Shown piece by piece: positions 15,818 through 24,077 of a stretch of DNA of 24,893 bases. A program made the translations under genes and the position numbers. How positions within the stretch are numbered: position 1 is the first letter of the stretch; each line of letters begins with the position of its first letter. Source of the DNA: CALLCD01 sp039817885 (lineage in GTDB: Bacteria; Pseudomonadota; Alphaproteobacteria; Caulobacterales; Hyphomonadaceae); contig JBCBUY010000041.1 in NCBI GenBank assembly GCA_039817885.1, positions 1-24,893 of the forward strand, written 5' to 3'. The notes beneath the pieces are model-generated. The model ran no database searches, was not told where the DNA came from, and saw nothing but the letters and a program-made list of their open reading frames with translations.

Positions 15818-17021
15818 CGCTTTTCTCCTTGCGCCACCGCCATATGCGTTGGGCTTTGTCCAGTAGATCCTCCCGCGTCAGGGATGATGTTTGTAAGTCC
15901 TTCGCCAAATCAGACCATTTCCGCCCGGATTGCCTGTCCTCCCCCATGCGATCGAACAGGTTTGTGAGTTCGCGCTCGGACAGCCCTTTCGGGGCTCCCA
16001 AGTCTCTGGCGGCGGCTTTGCGGCTGAGGGTCAGATATCCTGGTGCCATACGCGTTTCCCGGCGGGTCATGGCGAAGAGTCCGGCCGTATTGTCGGTAAG
16101 CGCCTGTTTGCCGAGGGCAATGGCGCGGTCTTCGCGGACTGGGCTGCCAAAGCGGACAAGCGCCGTCCAACCAAGGAGGAGCATCGCCGCGATCGCGGTG
16201 ATGGTTGCGCCGATAAATGGCACATCGAGGAGGGATTTCAGGAGACTGCTGGAACGCTCGAAACCGTGAAGGGTGGCATCAAATATAATCGGTGTGTCAG
16301 GTGTGCTGCGGATGTCATCCAATATTGAGAGCATCAGCTTCGCATTGTCGGCGTTTGCCAGGCCAAACGTGTTCGCAAGATCGGGGTCTGACAGCACGTA
16401 GATCTCGGTGTCCGGAATGCGCGACAGAATGAGACCATCTTCCACCGATATGATCGGCAGGAGCATTTTGCTTTGGACGAGCTGAAGTGTCTCTTCGAAT
16501 TTGGGGTGAAAGGTGCCGTAGGGGGTTTTGAGTTTTCCCGGCGGTTCGGACCGGCGTGCGGAGACCTGGCTTTCAAATGGCCTGATGGCATCAACAGCCG
16601 CGTTCGTTCCGCGCAGCCCGATGTCTCGCTGATGGCGTTTGTTGCGCGTGTCCATTATACCCCACCATTTTGGCAGGATAATCAGCGTCGGATCGGCTGG
16701 GAAAACGTCGTCGTCGAGCGCTTGGTCTCGCCAACCCGGCGTCAGGACCATCAAGCCACGGTCAAAGCGTTCGATTTCCTGGGGTGCGCGCGAAATGGAT
16801 ATGTTATCGCCGCGCAGCTCCAATAATTTCACCAGTCCGCCATAGCCGATCGCAGAGCTGGAATAGGGGTGCGCGCCGGCGCGGTCATTTCTGGCCAGGT
16901 CGGGGCCCCAGGCGAGGAGTGTGATCACTGCACTGAAGGACATGAGCGCTATGGCGATGATCAGCAACACGCTGCGCCGGCCCATCAGCGTCTCGTTCTG
17001 GCCGTCTCGGACGTCCGTCAT
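15804..17021 (-). CDS. DUF4350 domain membrane protein
   Basis: 405 residues. A membrane helix at about 17-38 is followed by a large periplasmic part (40-265) with the DUF4350 pattern: HPYSSSAIGYGGLVKLLE near 51-68, and VYVLSDPD-like wording at 207-214. A second helix (about 269-289) leads to a cytoplasmic tail of 115 residues. The fold of DUF4350 resembles a glutamine-amidotransferase/GATase-like or Rossmann domain that may bind small ligands, with no proven activity. It is the usual neighbour of MoxR in this module. Its start overlaps the DUF4129 stop by 4 bases. Family assignment rests on the pattern and the gene order. Confidence 0.75.
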   Translation of the reverse strand: MTDVRDGQNETLMGRRSVLLIIAIALMSFSAVITLLAWGPDLARNDRAGAHPYSSSAIGYGGLVKLLELRGDNISISRAPQEIERFDRGLMVLTPGWRDQALDDDVFPADPTLIILPKWWGIMDTRNKRHQRDIGLRGTNAAVDAIRPFESQVSARRSEPPGKLKTPYGTFHPKFEETLQLVQSKMLLPIISVEDGLILSRIPDTEIYVLSDPDLANTFGLANADNAKLMLSILDDIRSTPDTPIIFDATLHGFERSSSLLKSLLDVPFIGATITAIAAMLLLGWTALVRFGSPVREDRAIALGKQALTDNTAGLFAMTRRETRMAPGYLTLSRKAAARDLGAPKGLSERELTNLFDRMGEDRQSGRKWSDLAKDLQTSSLTREDLLDKAQRIWRWRKEKSDGLK

Positions 17022-17758
17022 GTCCAGGCCTCCCCAAAGGCAAATTCCTCATAGGACGCCCGGGCGGTTTTCCAGTCGTCCTGAAGAAGATCGCGCCCTC
17101 CAAAAAAACTCCGTTCAACGAGCGTCACGATCGGTTTCAGAGCCGATCGGGGGCGTTCGGGCAGATCTTGCAACTCGCCGATCTCCCTTGCCGTCAAGGC
17201 ATCTGGCAGCCGGCCGTCCCGCCGGGATCTGATATCCTGGATGGATCGAAACAATAACAAGTGCACCGCTTCATTGAACTGTCCATTTCGTGCCAACGCG
17301 TCGGCTTCTTCGAGCAAAGAGCGCGCGACGGCCTGATCTGGTCGTGCCGCGACAAGGACATCATCTTTCGGCGTTTGGGGGCGTTTTCGTAGCGATCTAA
17401 AGCGGATATCGGTGAACTGGGTCAGAATGAAGTATAGAATTGTCCCCACAACAAAGGCCAGGCCCGCATAGAAGATGAACCTGAAAACGGGACCCAAACT
17501 GTTCAGCAGATCCGCCAACCATCTGAGGAAACCGATCGATTGGCGGTTCGGCGGATCGATTTCAGGGGAGTCCTCTGGTATCGGACGTTCCAGCTGGAGA
17601 TTGTCGGTGCCAAGCCAGGTTTCATGCAGGTCTTCAAAACTGGCCGGCGCACTCGCCTCAGGTCCCTCATCTGCGGTCTGACCATTGGCAATGATGCCTG
17701 AAAGGCCAATCATCGCAGCAATACTCAGAAGGCGCAGATAGCCCGAAATCGAATTCAT
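17018..17758 (-). CDS. DUF4129 domain membrane protein, first gene of the MoxR operon
   Basis: 246 residues. An N-terminal signal or anchor (about 8-25) is followed by a short acidic, proline-rich periplasmic segment (28-75) and a membrane helix (about 90-113). The cytoplasmic DUF4129 region (about 140-235) contains LLEEADALARNGQFNEAVHLL, LTAREI and the ending WKTARASYEEFAFG. DUF4129 is found at the end of transglutaminase-like or MoxR-associated proteins and has no known activity. The gene opens the operon. A weak AGGA lies 12 bases before ATG 17758, and about 126 bases separate it from the divergent msrC. It is probably the membrane adaptor of the system. Confidence 0.8.
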   Translation of the reverse strand: MNSISGYLRLLSIAAMIGLSGIIANGQTADEGPEASAPASFEDLHETWLGTDNLQLERPIPEDSPEIDPPNRQSIGFLRWLADLLNSLGPVFRFIFYAGLAFVVGTILYFILTQFTDIRFRSLRKRPQTPKDDVLVAARPDQAVARSLLEEADALARNGQFNEAVHLLLFRSIQDIRSRRDGRLPDALTAREIGELQDLPERPRSALKPIVTLVERSFFGGRDLLQDDWKTARASYEEFAFGEAWT

Positions 17759-17884
17759 TTATCTGCGTCTATCCTGCTCAACTTTTGATTCCACGACAGT
17801 GGACGGGAGATTTCGAATTGGCAAGGTTGCAGACGGGGGACGCTATTCCGATATGGGTGCGGTCTTCAACGGGTGTGATCAGCC
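17759..17884. promoter_or_regulatory. Divergent promoter region between the MoxR operon and msrC
   Basis: 126 bases without a gene, between two starts that point away from each other, so both promoters should be here. On the plus strand TTGCAG and GATATG lie 17 bases apart upstream of msrC, a weak match. No convincing -35/-10 pair was found for the operon. No palindrome stands out. Confidence 0.4.
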
Positions 17885-18352
17885 ATGAATAAATCCGAGC
17901 GTTATGCTGAACTTGTTGCGGAAATTGCGAGTGTTACTGCCGGCGAGACGAGTGATACTGCCCGTTATGCCACGGCTGCTTGCCTTTTGGCGGAGGCCTT
18001 TCGTCCAAGGTTCTTCTGGACTGGCTTTTATATCGTTGACCCGCTGAAGCCCAATGAGCTCGTTGTCGGGCCCTATCAGGGGACGCTTGGTTGTTTGCGT
18101 ATTCCCTTCGGCAAGGGGGTATGCGGCTCGGTCGCCGCGTCCGGTGACACGCTGATCGTTCCGGATGTTCATGCTTTTCCCGGTCACATCGCTTGCGATA
18201 GCCGAACCAATTCGGAGATTGTTGTGCCGGTGTTTGATGGCGATGGACGACTTGCGGCGGTTCTAGATGTGGATTCGACCGAGCCCGATGCGTTCGATGA
18301 GGATGATCGGTCAGGGTTGGAGCGCATCTGCGCCAGGTTGCTCATCGAGTGA
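17885..18352 (+). CDS. msrC: Free methionine-(R)-sulfoxide reductase, GAF fold
   Basis: 155 residues, a single GAF domain of the fRMsr type. It reduces free methionine-R-sulfoxide, using thioredoxin as reductant. The three family cysteines are at C70 (TLGCLRIPFG), C80 (KGVCGS) and C104 (HIACDS). Their spacing of 10 and 24 residues equals that of E. coli C84, C94 and C118, where the last is catalytic. FWTGFYIV and the ending SEIVVPVFDGDG with LDVDS are also typical. No strong ribosome site precedes ATG 17885. The 3' end overlaps the opposing esterase gene by 42 bases. Identification is firm. Confidence 0.93.
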   Translation: MNKSERYAELVAEIASVTAGETSDTARYATAACLLAEAFRPRFFWTGFYIVDPLKPNELVVGPYQGTLGCLRIPFGKGVCGSVAASGDTLIVPDVHAFPGHIACDSRTNSEIVVPVFDGDGRLAAVLDVDSTEPDAFDEDDRSGLERICARLLIE

Positions 18353-20098
18353 TGCCGCAGCGAGTTGGCTGCTGATATCGACCGATTCCCCCAATCGTCT
18401 GATGAGGTGGGCTTCCATCAGGTCGAGCTTGTCCTGTCGCAGACCACTTATCACTTCAATGCCGTGGGCAAGGTGCATCCACTGATCGCTTTCGGCCGAA
18501 TAGGCTGGCCAAACAGGAACCGAACCACTGTTCGGATCACCGGTTTTGGCGAAGTTTGTCCAATATGTTGTCATGATATCTGTTAGGGATGCGTCTGCGT
18601 CGGTGAACCCCAAAAGTTTTATGTGGCTGTCAAACACGAAGGCAATTTCAGAGGCGTGGTAGGCTCCAAGCGTTTGCCGCTTTTTCGGGGGTGTGCGTGA
18701 GAAGAAATAGAGCCAGGTCGGCAACCCGGCTTCGGCATTGTTCCGACCGAGAAAGCGCATATGGACACCGAACATGTCGTCGCCCAGCATATCTGTGGCG
18801 GCGTGTTCCCAATTCTCGTCGCTTGCAAGACCATACAGATTGGTCAGCTGTGAGGCGGCCTCGACACCGTATTCATCTTCGAGCTTGGCGCGGCGCGCCT
18901 GTTGATCCTCCGGAAAAGGTCCACTGATCAAGACGGTCGGGGTTTGAAAATAGGGATGGAAGAGCGTCGCCTCGTCGGCATTGAACCCTGCAAGTATGGG
19001 CACCGACAGTGCAGATCCGTCGGCGATGCGGTCTCCGATGATCCGCGGCAGGACATGGCCATCGACATTGGGCAGGAAGTATCCAGTGAGCGCTTCAGCC
19101 TCCGGGATACGGGCGAGGATTGCGTCGGCGGGCAGGGCACGTAGCTCTGCTGCTGACGCTTCCAGAGCTTCATTTGGTAGGAGCGGCATCAGGAATTCCC
19201 GGCCGACGGATTCTGCGCTGCGCGTCGTTTCGATATCAGCGGCCAGGTGGATGCGGTTATAGGTGCTTGAGCCGCTCTGCAATATGGCTTTGTCGTAGAG
19301 CCCCTCGGCCAGGGGCGAGGCCATAATCTCGCTGACGGATTGCGCCCCTGCGGACTCGCCGAATATCGTCACATTGTTTGGGTCACCGCCGAATTTGGCA
19401 ATGTTGTCTTCGACCCACTCCAAGGCTTTGATCTGATCGAGCAGGCCGTAATTTCCAGACACGCCATTCGGGTCATCGGCACTGAGAGAGGGGTGGGCGA
19501 GATAGCCGAACGGTCCAAGCCGATAGTTGATCGTGACGACCACAGTGCCTTTGTTGACCAGCCCGTTGGCTTGATAGAGATCTGTCGCACCGGTGCCTGT
19601 TTGGTGTGAGCCACCATGGATCCACACCATGACGGGCTGCAATTGCGCGTTGCCGAGATTTGCGGTTCGCACATTCAGAAACAGGCAGTTTTCCGACTCG
19701 ATTGGCTCCGGAGCGAACGCTACGACCATGGCTGCCAATTGCCGCTCGACCCAATTCAGGCCGTGGCCCTTTACAATATCGCGAACAAACTCAGCTGCGC
19801 CTGCTCGATGCTGCAGACATTCTGCACCGAATGCGCGCCCGTCGCGAACTGTGCTCCAGGAGGGCGCATCTTGGGGCGGTCTCCAGCGGAGATCGCCGGT
19901 TGGCGGTGCTGCAAAGGGGATGCCATTATACACGGCAACGGCTTCTGTTTCATCTGTCCAGCCGCCGGTGATCTCACCGGTTGAGAGCATGACGACTGGG
20001 CTCTGCACCATTGGCGGTCCTGGTCGGCTTAAAAACCAGAATGCGCCACCACCAAGAATGGCGAGTGCGAGCAGAATAATCCCGCCGCGTTTCAGCAT
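18311..20098 (-). CDS. Carboxylesterase type B family protein, membrane-anchored
   Basis: 595 residues. An N-terminal hydrophobic helix (about 7-24) after MLKR acts as signal or anchor, so the enzyme faces the periplasm. It is an alpha/beta hydrolase of the cholinesterase/carboxylesterase B group. FLNVRTA and the oxyanion phrase IHGGSHQTG are present. The nucleophile is S249 in FGESAGA, the acid probably E376 in GFNADEATLF and the base H481 in GAYHASEIAFVF, so the triad is complete. It hydrolyses carboxylic esters; the substrate is unknown. The gene's last 42 bases overlap msrC on the other strand. The C-terminal tail is acidic and may be disordered. A 13-base palindrome lies 26 bases upstream of the start. 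Confidence 0.92.
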   Translation of the reverse strand: MLKRGGIILLALAILGGGAFWFLSRPGPPMVQSPVVMLSTGEITGGWTDETEAVAVYNGIPFAAPPTGDLRWRPPQDAPSWSTVRDGRAFGAECLQHRAGAAEFVRDIVKGHGLNWVERQLAAMVVAFAPEPIESENCLFLNVRTANLGNAQLQPVMVWIHGGSHQTGTGATDLYQANGLVNKGTVVVTINYRLGPFGYLAHPSLSADDPNGVSGNYGLLDQIKALEWVEDNIAKFGGDPNNVTIFGESAGAQSVSEIMASPLAEGLYDKAILQSGSSTYNRIHLAADIETTRSAESVGREFLMPLLPNEALEASAAELRALPADAILARIPEAEALTGYFLPNVDGHVLPRIIGDRIADGSALSVPILAGFNADEATLFHPYFQTPTVLISGPFPEDQQARRAKLEDEYGVEAASQLTNLYGLASDENWEHAATDMLGDDMFGVHMRFLGRNNAEAGLPTWLYFFSRTPPKKRQTLGAYHASEIAFVFDSHIKLLGFTDADASLTDIMTTYWTNFAKTGDPNSGSVPVWPAYSAESDQWMHLAHGIEVISGLRQDKLDLMEAHLIRRLGESVDISSQLAAASLDEQPGADALQP

Positions 20099-20123
20099 GC
20101 CCCTATCACTTTCAATTCAGATT

Positions 20124-20136
20124 ATTGCCACGCAAT
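20124..20136. promoter_or_regulatory. Palindrome upstream of the esterase gene, possible operator
   Basis: ATTGC-CAC-GCAAT is a perfect inverted repeat with a 3-base centre. It lies 26 bases before the carboxylesterase start, in the 115-base gap after the DUF1330 gene. The position suits a repressor site over the promoter or leader. No regulator gene is nearby. It may be chance. Confidence 0.3.
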
Positions 20137-20213
20137 TTCGTAATCGGCGTTGCAGGAAGCGTCTAGTATTGATTGCCTGTTCGCCTCCGGTTTTCGCAGT
20201 CGCAGCGACGTTA

Positions 20214-20624
20214 TCAGGCGGGCGCCTGAAGCTCGGTCACTTCGACAAGATCCTGATGGTCGAGGCCCGCTTCCCTGTGGTGGTGAATGGCTTGATATTC
20301 TGCGCTCTGCGTCATGCCGATCATCGCGGCGCGCGATGGATAACGCACCAGCGCGACCATATCCCAATCGCCCTCTCCGATCATCATGTTTGGTGCGGCT
20401 CCGGCAAAGAGCGGTGTGGCACCGATCTTTGCGAGAATTTTGTTCACCTCGACGCCGTAGCGCATATAGGCGGCTGCGCCAGAGACGTCTTCTCCATGCT
20501 CGGCTGTGCCCTCGGCATAGGTCGCCTTGTCCTTGAACTTCAAGAGATTGACCATGACGATGGTCTCGTCCTGATCGCGGTTCAAGAAGGCGGCTGTTTG
20601 TTCGGTGGTCGGTTCAATGGCCAT
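20214..20624 (-). CDS. DUF1330 domain protein (second of a tandem pair)
   Basis: 136 residues, a small dimeric ferredoxin-like (Dabb-type) fold. It shares with its neighbour the motifs NLLKFKDKATY, AYMRYG, IGEGDWDMVALVRYPSR and the ending YQAIHHHREAGL. DUF1330 proteins have no proven general role; some resemble monooxygenases or isomerases of small aromatic compounds. It starts one base after the stop of the copy upstream (TAA-A-ATG) and is last in the peptidase/NUDIX operon. No signal peptide. Similar length and motifs show an old duplication. Confidence 0.85.
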   Translation of the reverse strand: MAIEPTTEQTAAFLNRDQDETIVMVNLLKFKDKATYAEGTAEHGEDVSGAAAYMRYGVEVNKILAKIGATPLFAGAAPNMMIGEGDWDMVALVRYPSRAAMIGMTQSAEYQAIHHHREAGLDHQDLVEVTELQAPA

Positions 20625-20625
20625 T

Positions 20626-21042
20626 TTATTCTGTCTCCGGAATTGAGGGACGTGTCGTGATGAGCTCCTGGCAGAGGAGCCCGGCGTCGCGGTGGCGGTG
20701 CATGTCCTGATAAGTCTCGTGATTAAGGGTGGCGATAAAGGCTTTCCGATTTGGAAAGTGCATCACCATCACCGCGTCCCAGTCACCGTCCCCAATAAAG
20801 TACCGTTCGGTTTGACCCATCAACAGGCACTGCCCACCCACTTCGGCAGCGGCTTTGCCGAAGGCGTCGGCGTAACGTTGATAGGCGTTACGGCCCGGCT
20901 CGTCTTTGCCGTATTCGGGATCGCCCGGTTTATATTCGGTTTTGACCCGGAACTTTAGAATATTCACTTGTGCGATTGGGCCGTCATATGGATCATCGCG
21001 AAAGGCGCGAAACTGATCAGCAGTGGGTTGGAAAGCGGGCAT
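20626..21042 (-). CDS. DUF1330 domain protein (first of a tandem pair)
   Basis: 138 residues, same fold and motifs as the next gene: NILKFRVKTEY, AYQRYA, IGDGDWDAVMVMHFPNR, YQDMHRHRDAGL. Outside these motifs the two differ widely, so the duplication is not recent and the copies may form a heterodimer or act on different substrates. Its ATG follows the NUDIX stop with no gap (TAAATG), which suggests translational coupling. Function unknown. Confidence 0.85.
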   Translation of the reverse strand: MPAFQPTADQFRAFRDDPYDGPIAQVNILKFRVKTEYKPGDPEYGKDEPGRNAYQRYADAFGKAAAEVGGQCLLMGQTERYFIGDGDWDAVMVMHFPNRKAFIATLNHETYQDMHRHRDAGLLCQELITTRPSIPETE

Positions 21043-21621
21043 TTAGGTCTCCTCGCCGGGCTTTTGATCTGGATGTAATTTGAAATATCGTTCTGCGTAA
21101 AACAATGCCGCCGCGTGATGGGTGTGTTTCACGCCGTCAAAATCATAGGTGGCGAAGTCTTTATAAGGCTTCAACTGCACTTCAATGTCTTCGTTCGCAT
21201 CAAAATTTGTGCGCCCTGTTAGCTCTGCTCCGAAGCCGAGGAAATAGTGGATCTCGTTCGTATGATTGGCGCAGTTCGAATATGCTGAGCCTGTGTGAAC
21301 CAGTTCTCGGCAAGCAAACCCGGTTTCCTCCGCTAATTCTCGCGCAGCAGCATCGAGGGGTGACGCATCCGCTTCGTCACACACGCCACCGGGTATGCCG
21401 AGCAATACGGCCTGTGCGCCATGCCTGTATTCACGGATTAAAACCACATCGCCTCGATCGGTCAGGGCGACAACGTTCACCCAGTCAGATGCTTCGACAA
21501 TATGGAACGGATCAATGATTCGACCCCTGGGCGCTTTACATCTATCAGCTCGAAGTGTCAGCCATTCATCCTGATAAGTGATCGAGCTCGACAGGATCTG
21601 CCAAGGTTTGATGATCGTCAT
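21043..21621 (-). CDS. NUDIX hydrolase (ADP-ribose pyrophosphatase-like)
   Basis: 192 residues. The Nudix fold covers about 40-175. The core of the Nudix box is intact (R94-E-L-x-E-E-T-G101), but the first Glu of the canonical GX5E part is not at its usual spacing. The segment 78-92 reads GGVCDEADASPLDAA, so acidic residues sit one or more places earlier. The general look (VVLIREYRHG before the box, LGIPGG) resembles ADP-ribose or nucleotide-sugar pyrophosphatases. The substrate cannot be fixed. The start overlaps the peptidase stop by 4 bases (ATGA at 21618-21621), and the stop is followed directly by the first DUF1330 start. Confidence 0.88.
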   Translation of the reverse strand: MTIIKPWQILSSSITYQDEWLTLRADRCKAPRGRIIDPFHIVEASDWVNVVALTDRGDVVLIREYRHGAQAVLLGIPGGVCDEADASPLDAAARELAEETGFACRELVHTGSAYSNCANHTNEIHYFLGFGAELTGRTNFDANEDIEVQLKPYKDFATYDFDGVKHTHHAAALFYAERYFKLHPDQKPGEET

Positions 21622-23993
21622 TTCTTAGGCTTCAGATGTCTGCTCAAGAATTCCATCCGTGTGCGCATGAGGTGGATCTGCAAGGCTTCACCTCGAATGC
21701 CGTGACGCTCACCTGGATACGTCATGAGTTCGAAGTGTTTGCCGCGTTTCTGCAACTCGGCCATGAGTCTGGTTGAATTCTCGAAGACCACATTGTCGTC
21801 CGCCATACCATGAATGAGCAGCAGTGGATCCTCGAGATTATCTATATAGGGAAACACGGATGAGGCCTCGTATCCATCCGGATTGTCCTGCGGCGTATCC
21901 ATATAGCGTTCCGTGTAGAATGTATCGTATAGTGCCCAATCGGTGACGGGCGCGCCGGACACTGCGGCCGCAAAGGTTCCGGGTTCGGCCTGTAACAGGG
22001 TCATCAGGGTCATATAGCCGCCATAGGACCAGCCCTGGATGGCGATGCGGTCCGCATCCACATAGGGAAGCGATTTTAGGTGGTCCACGCCGACCAGTTG
22101 GTCGCACACTTCTGGTCCGCCTGTCCGGCGATAGATGACATTTTCGAATTTGCGTCCGCGATTGTCCGACCCGCGATTGTCGAGCCGGAAGACAATGTAA
22201 CCTTCCCGGGTGAGGTATTGGTCTGACAGAGGTCGCCAGTCGTTCGATACACGCTGCACATGCGGCCCGCCATAAACCTCGATCACAACCGGATATTGTT
22301 TGGTCTCGTCAAAGTCTGGCGGCAGTTGGATCGAATAGTAGAGATCCTGACCGTCTTCGGCTTTCAGTGTGCCGAAGGTTGGAACGGTGTGATCTTCCGT
22401 ATGGGGATGATAGGGGTGGTTGGAATCATCAAGACTGTTTTCCTCAATCCATGTGATCAGCATACCATCGGCCTTGTAGAGCCCAACTTGCGGCGGTTGT
22501 CCGGGGGAGGACGACGTGCCGATATAGGACCTGCCGTCCGGGCTCATGGTGATTGACCAGGAGGATCCGAGCGGTGTGATGCGGGTCGGTTCGCCGTATT
22601 CACCTAATGGCGCGCGATATAGATGTCTTTCGAGCGGCGTATCTTTATAACCTGTGAAAAAGAAATGATCTTGCTCCGCGACAACCGAAACAAGCCGCGA
22701 AACAGCCCAATCGCCGCGCGTCAGACTGTTAAGGGTGATGTGGGTGTCAACTGTGGTTTCGTTCTCGACGGTTTCGCCGATATCATACCTTAGAATGTGC
22801 CTGTAGCCGCCTATTTCGGACGACAGGAGCGTTACATCACCGGTCGCATGAAAATCGTAAGATAGATTTATCCATGTTTCATGCTCTTCGGTCCAGAGCG
22901 TTTCAATAAATGAGCCGATCTTGCCATCTGTGTGGAGACGGAGAGCGATTGTCTGATAGTGGAGCTCTGTCTGATCGCGGTTCACAGTCTGGAAGTATAG
23001 ATTGGTCCCGGCCGTGACCTGTCGCCAATCCACTCGCGCCAAATACTCGTCTTTATTGGTATCCCAGTCATTGGAGTAAATTTGGTCCGAGGCACCAGTC
23101 TCCATATCCCGCACGAACACATCCACGATTGCATTCGGTCGACCTGCCTTCGGATAACGCTGTTCGATGACGGTGACCTTGTCGGCGGCGATGTCGAAGC
23201 GCGGGACGATGTCGACCGTGCTTTCGTCCACGCGCGTATAGGCGACATACTTATCGTCCGGGCTCCACCAATAGCCGGTGTATCGGCTCATCTCCTCCTG
23301 GGCGACAAACTCCGCAACGCCAAAGGAGATGGCATTTTCCGGCTCAGCATCCGGGGAGAGTTGCTGTTCCTCGCCCGTTGTCAGATCAATGGCATGCAAA
23401 GCACCATCGCGAATGAAGGACACATATCTGCCGCCCGGCGAAACTTTGGCGTCAAACTCGAAGGCATCCGTCTCCGTCAAACGACGGACATTCGGGTCAC
23501 CGTCGGCGAGCTCTACCAAATACAGATCCCCGCCAATCGGCACGAGGATCGTGTCCGCCGTGCCCCAGGAATATCGCGCGATGCCTTTCGTGCCGGCGAT
23601 GCGTTGGCGTTCACGAAGGGCTTTTTCCTGTTCGGACAGTTCAACCTCTTCAGGCTCCAGCAGGGTTGAATCGACGAGCATAGAGGCCTCGCCTGTCGCC
23701 ACATCGAATGCCCATAGATCAAGCCGTGCCCCGTCTTCTTCTCGCGGCTTCAGAAACGTGACCTTTGTTCCATCGGGCGAAAAGGCGAGCGCGCGGGGGG
23801 TCGGTCCGGATAGCGAGGGCGACTGAAACAGGCGTTCGAGGGGGAGGGTGTTCACGTATGCGAGCTCCGTTGGCGCATCAGCGGCGTCAATTCCTGATCC
23901 GAGGGAGATTGAGTTATTGCCAGGTCCGGCGATATCAACAGAACAGGCTGAAAAGCAGGCTGCTGCGAGGGCAGACAGAAGTATCGGTTTCAT
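21618..23993 (-). CDS. Dipeptidyl peptidase IV, S9B family, probable lipoprotein
   Basis: 791 residues from ATG 23993. A short signal peptide ends in CFSAC, a plausible lipobox with C17 as lipid-carrying Cys. An eight-bladed propeller follows (about 45-540), then an alpha/beta hydrolase domain. The double Glu of DPP IV that holds the substrate amino end is present (E233-E234 in AQEEMSRY), with YWWSPD after it. The triad is S656 in GWSYGGY, D733 in ADDNV and H764 in GERHG; the oxyanion Tyr is Y574 in VYGGP. It removes Xaa-Pro dipeptides from peptides, probably in the periplasm, for nutrition. ATG 23993 has AAGGTG 7 bases upstream; the frame runs to 24029 but would bury the signal. First gene of the four-gene operon. 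Confidence 0.94.
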   Translation of the reverse strand: MKPILLSALAAACFSACSVDIAGPGNNSISLGSGIDAADAPTELAYVNTLPLERLFQSPSLSGPTPRALAFSPDGTKVTFLKPREEDGARLDLWAFDVATGEASMLVDSTLLEPEEVELSEQEKALRERQRIAGTKGIARYSWGTADTILVPIGGDLYLVELADGDPNVRRLTETDAFEFDAKVSPGGRYVSFIRDGALHAIDLTTGEEQQLSPDAEPENAISFGVAEFVAQEEMSRYTGYWWSPDDKYVAYTRVDESTVDIVPRFDIAADKVTVIEQRYPKAGRPNAIVDVFVRDMETGASDQIYSNDWDTNKDEYLARVDWRQVTAGTNLYFQTVNRDQTELHYQTIALRLHTDGKIGSFIETLWTEEHETWINLSYDFHATGDVTLLSSEIGGYRHILRYDIGETVENETTVDTHITLNSLTRGDWAVSRLVSVVAEQDHFFFTGYKDTPLERHLYRAPLGEYGEPTRITPLGSSWSITMSPDGRSYIGTSSSPGQPPQVGLYKADGMLITWIEENSLDDSNHPYHPHTEDHTVPTFGTLKAEDGQDLYYSIQLPPDFDETKQYPVVIEVYGGPHVQRVSNDWRPLSDQYLTREGYIVFRLDNRGSDNRGRKFENVIYRRTGGPEVCDQLVGVDHLKSLPYVDADRIAIQGWSYGGYMTLMTLLQAEPGTFAAAVSGAPVTDWALYDTFYTERYMDTPQDNPDGYEASSVFPYIDNLEDPLLLIHGMADDNVVFENSTRLMAELQKRGKHFELMTYPGERHGIRGEALQIHLMRTRMEFLSRHLKPKK

Positions 23994-24077
23994 GGTGACG
24001 CACCTTAGCGTTGTCACTGGACTTGTCATCTCGGATTTTCTGCTAGGCTATGAAGGTCGCGGCCAGGGAGGGTCATA
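23994..24077. promoter_or_regulatory. Divergent promoter region between the peptidase operon and the MBL-fold gene
   Basis: 84 bases between two starts that point away from each other. TTGTCA occurs twice on the plus strand (near 24013 and 24026), but no well-spaced -10 can be named. Both ribosome sites are clear: AAGGTG for the peptidase and GGAGG for the hydrolase. Confidence 0.35.

Noticed and set aside
19593..20660. Open frame of 355 codons on the plus strand
   Set aside because: It runs antisense through the carboxylesterase and DUF1330 genes, whose catalytic motifs are complete, and its translation shows no domain pattern.
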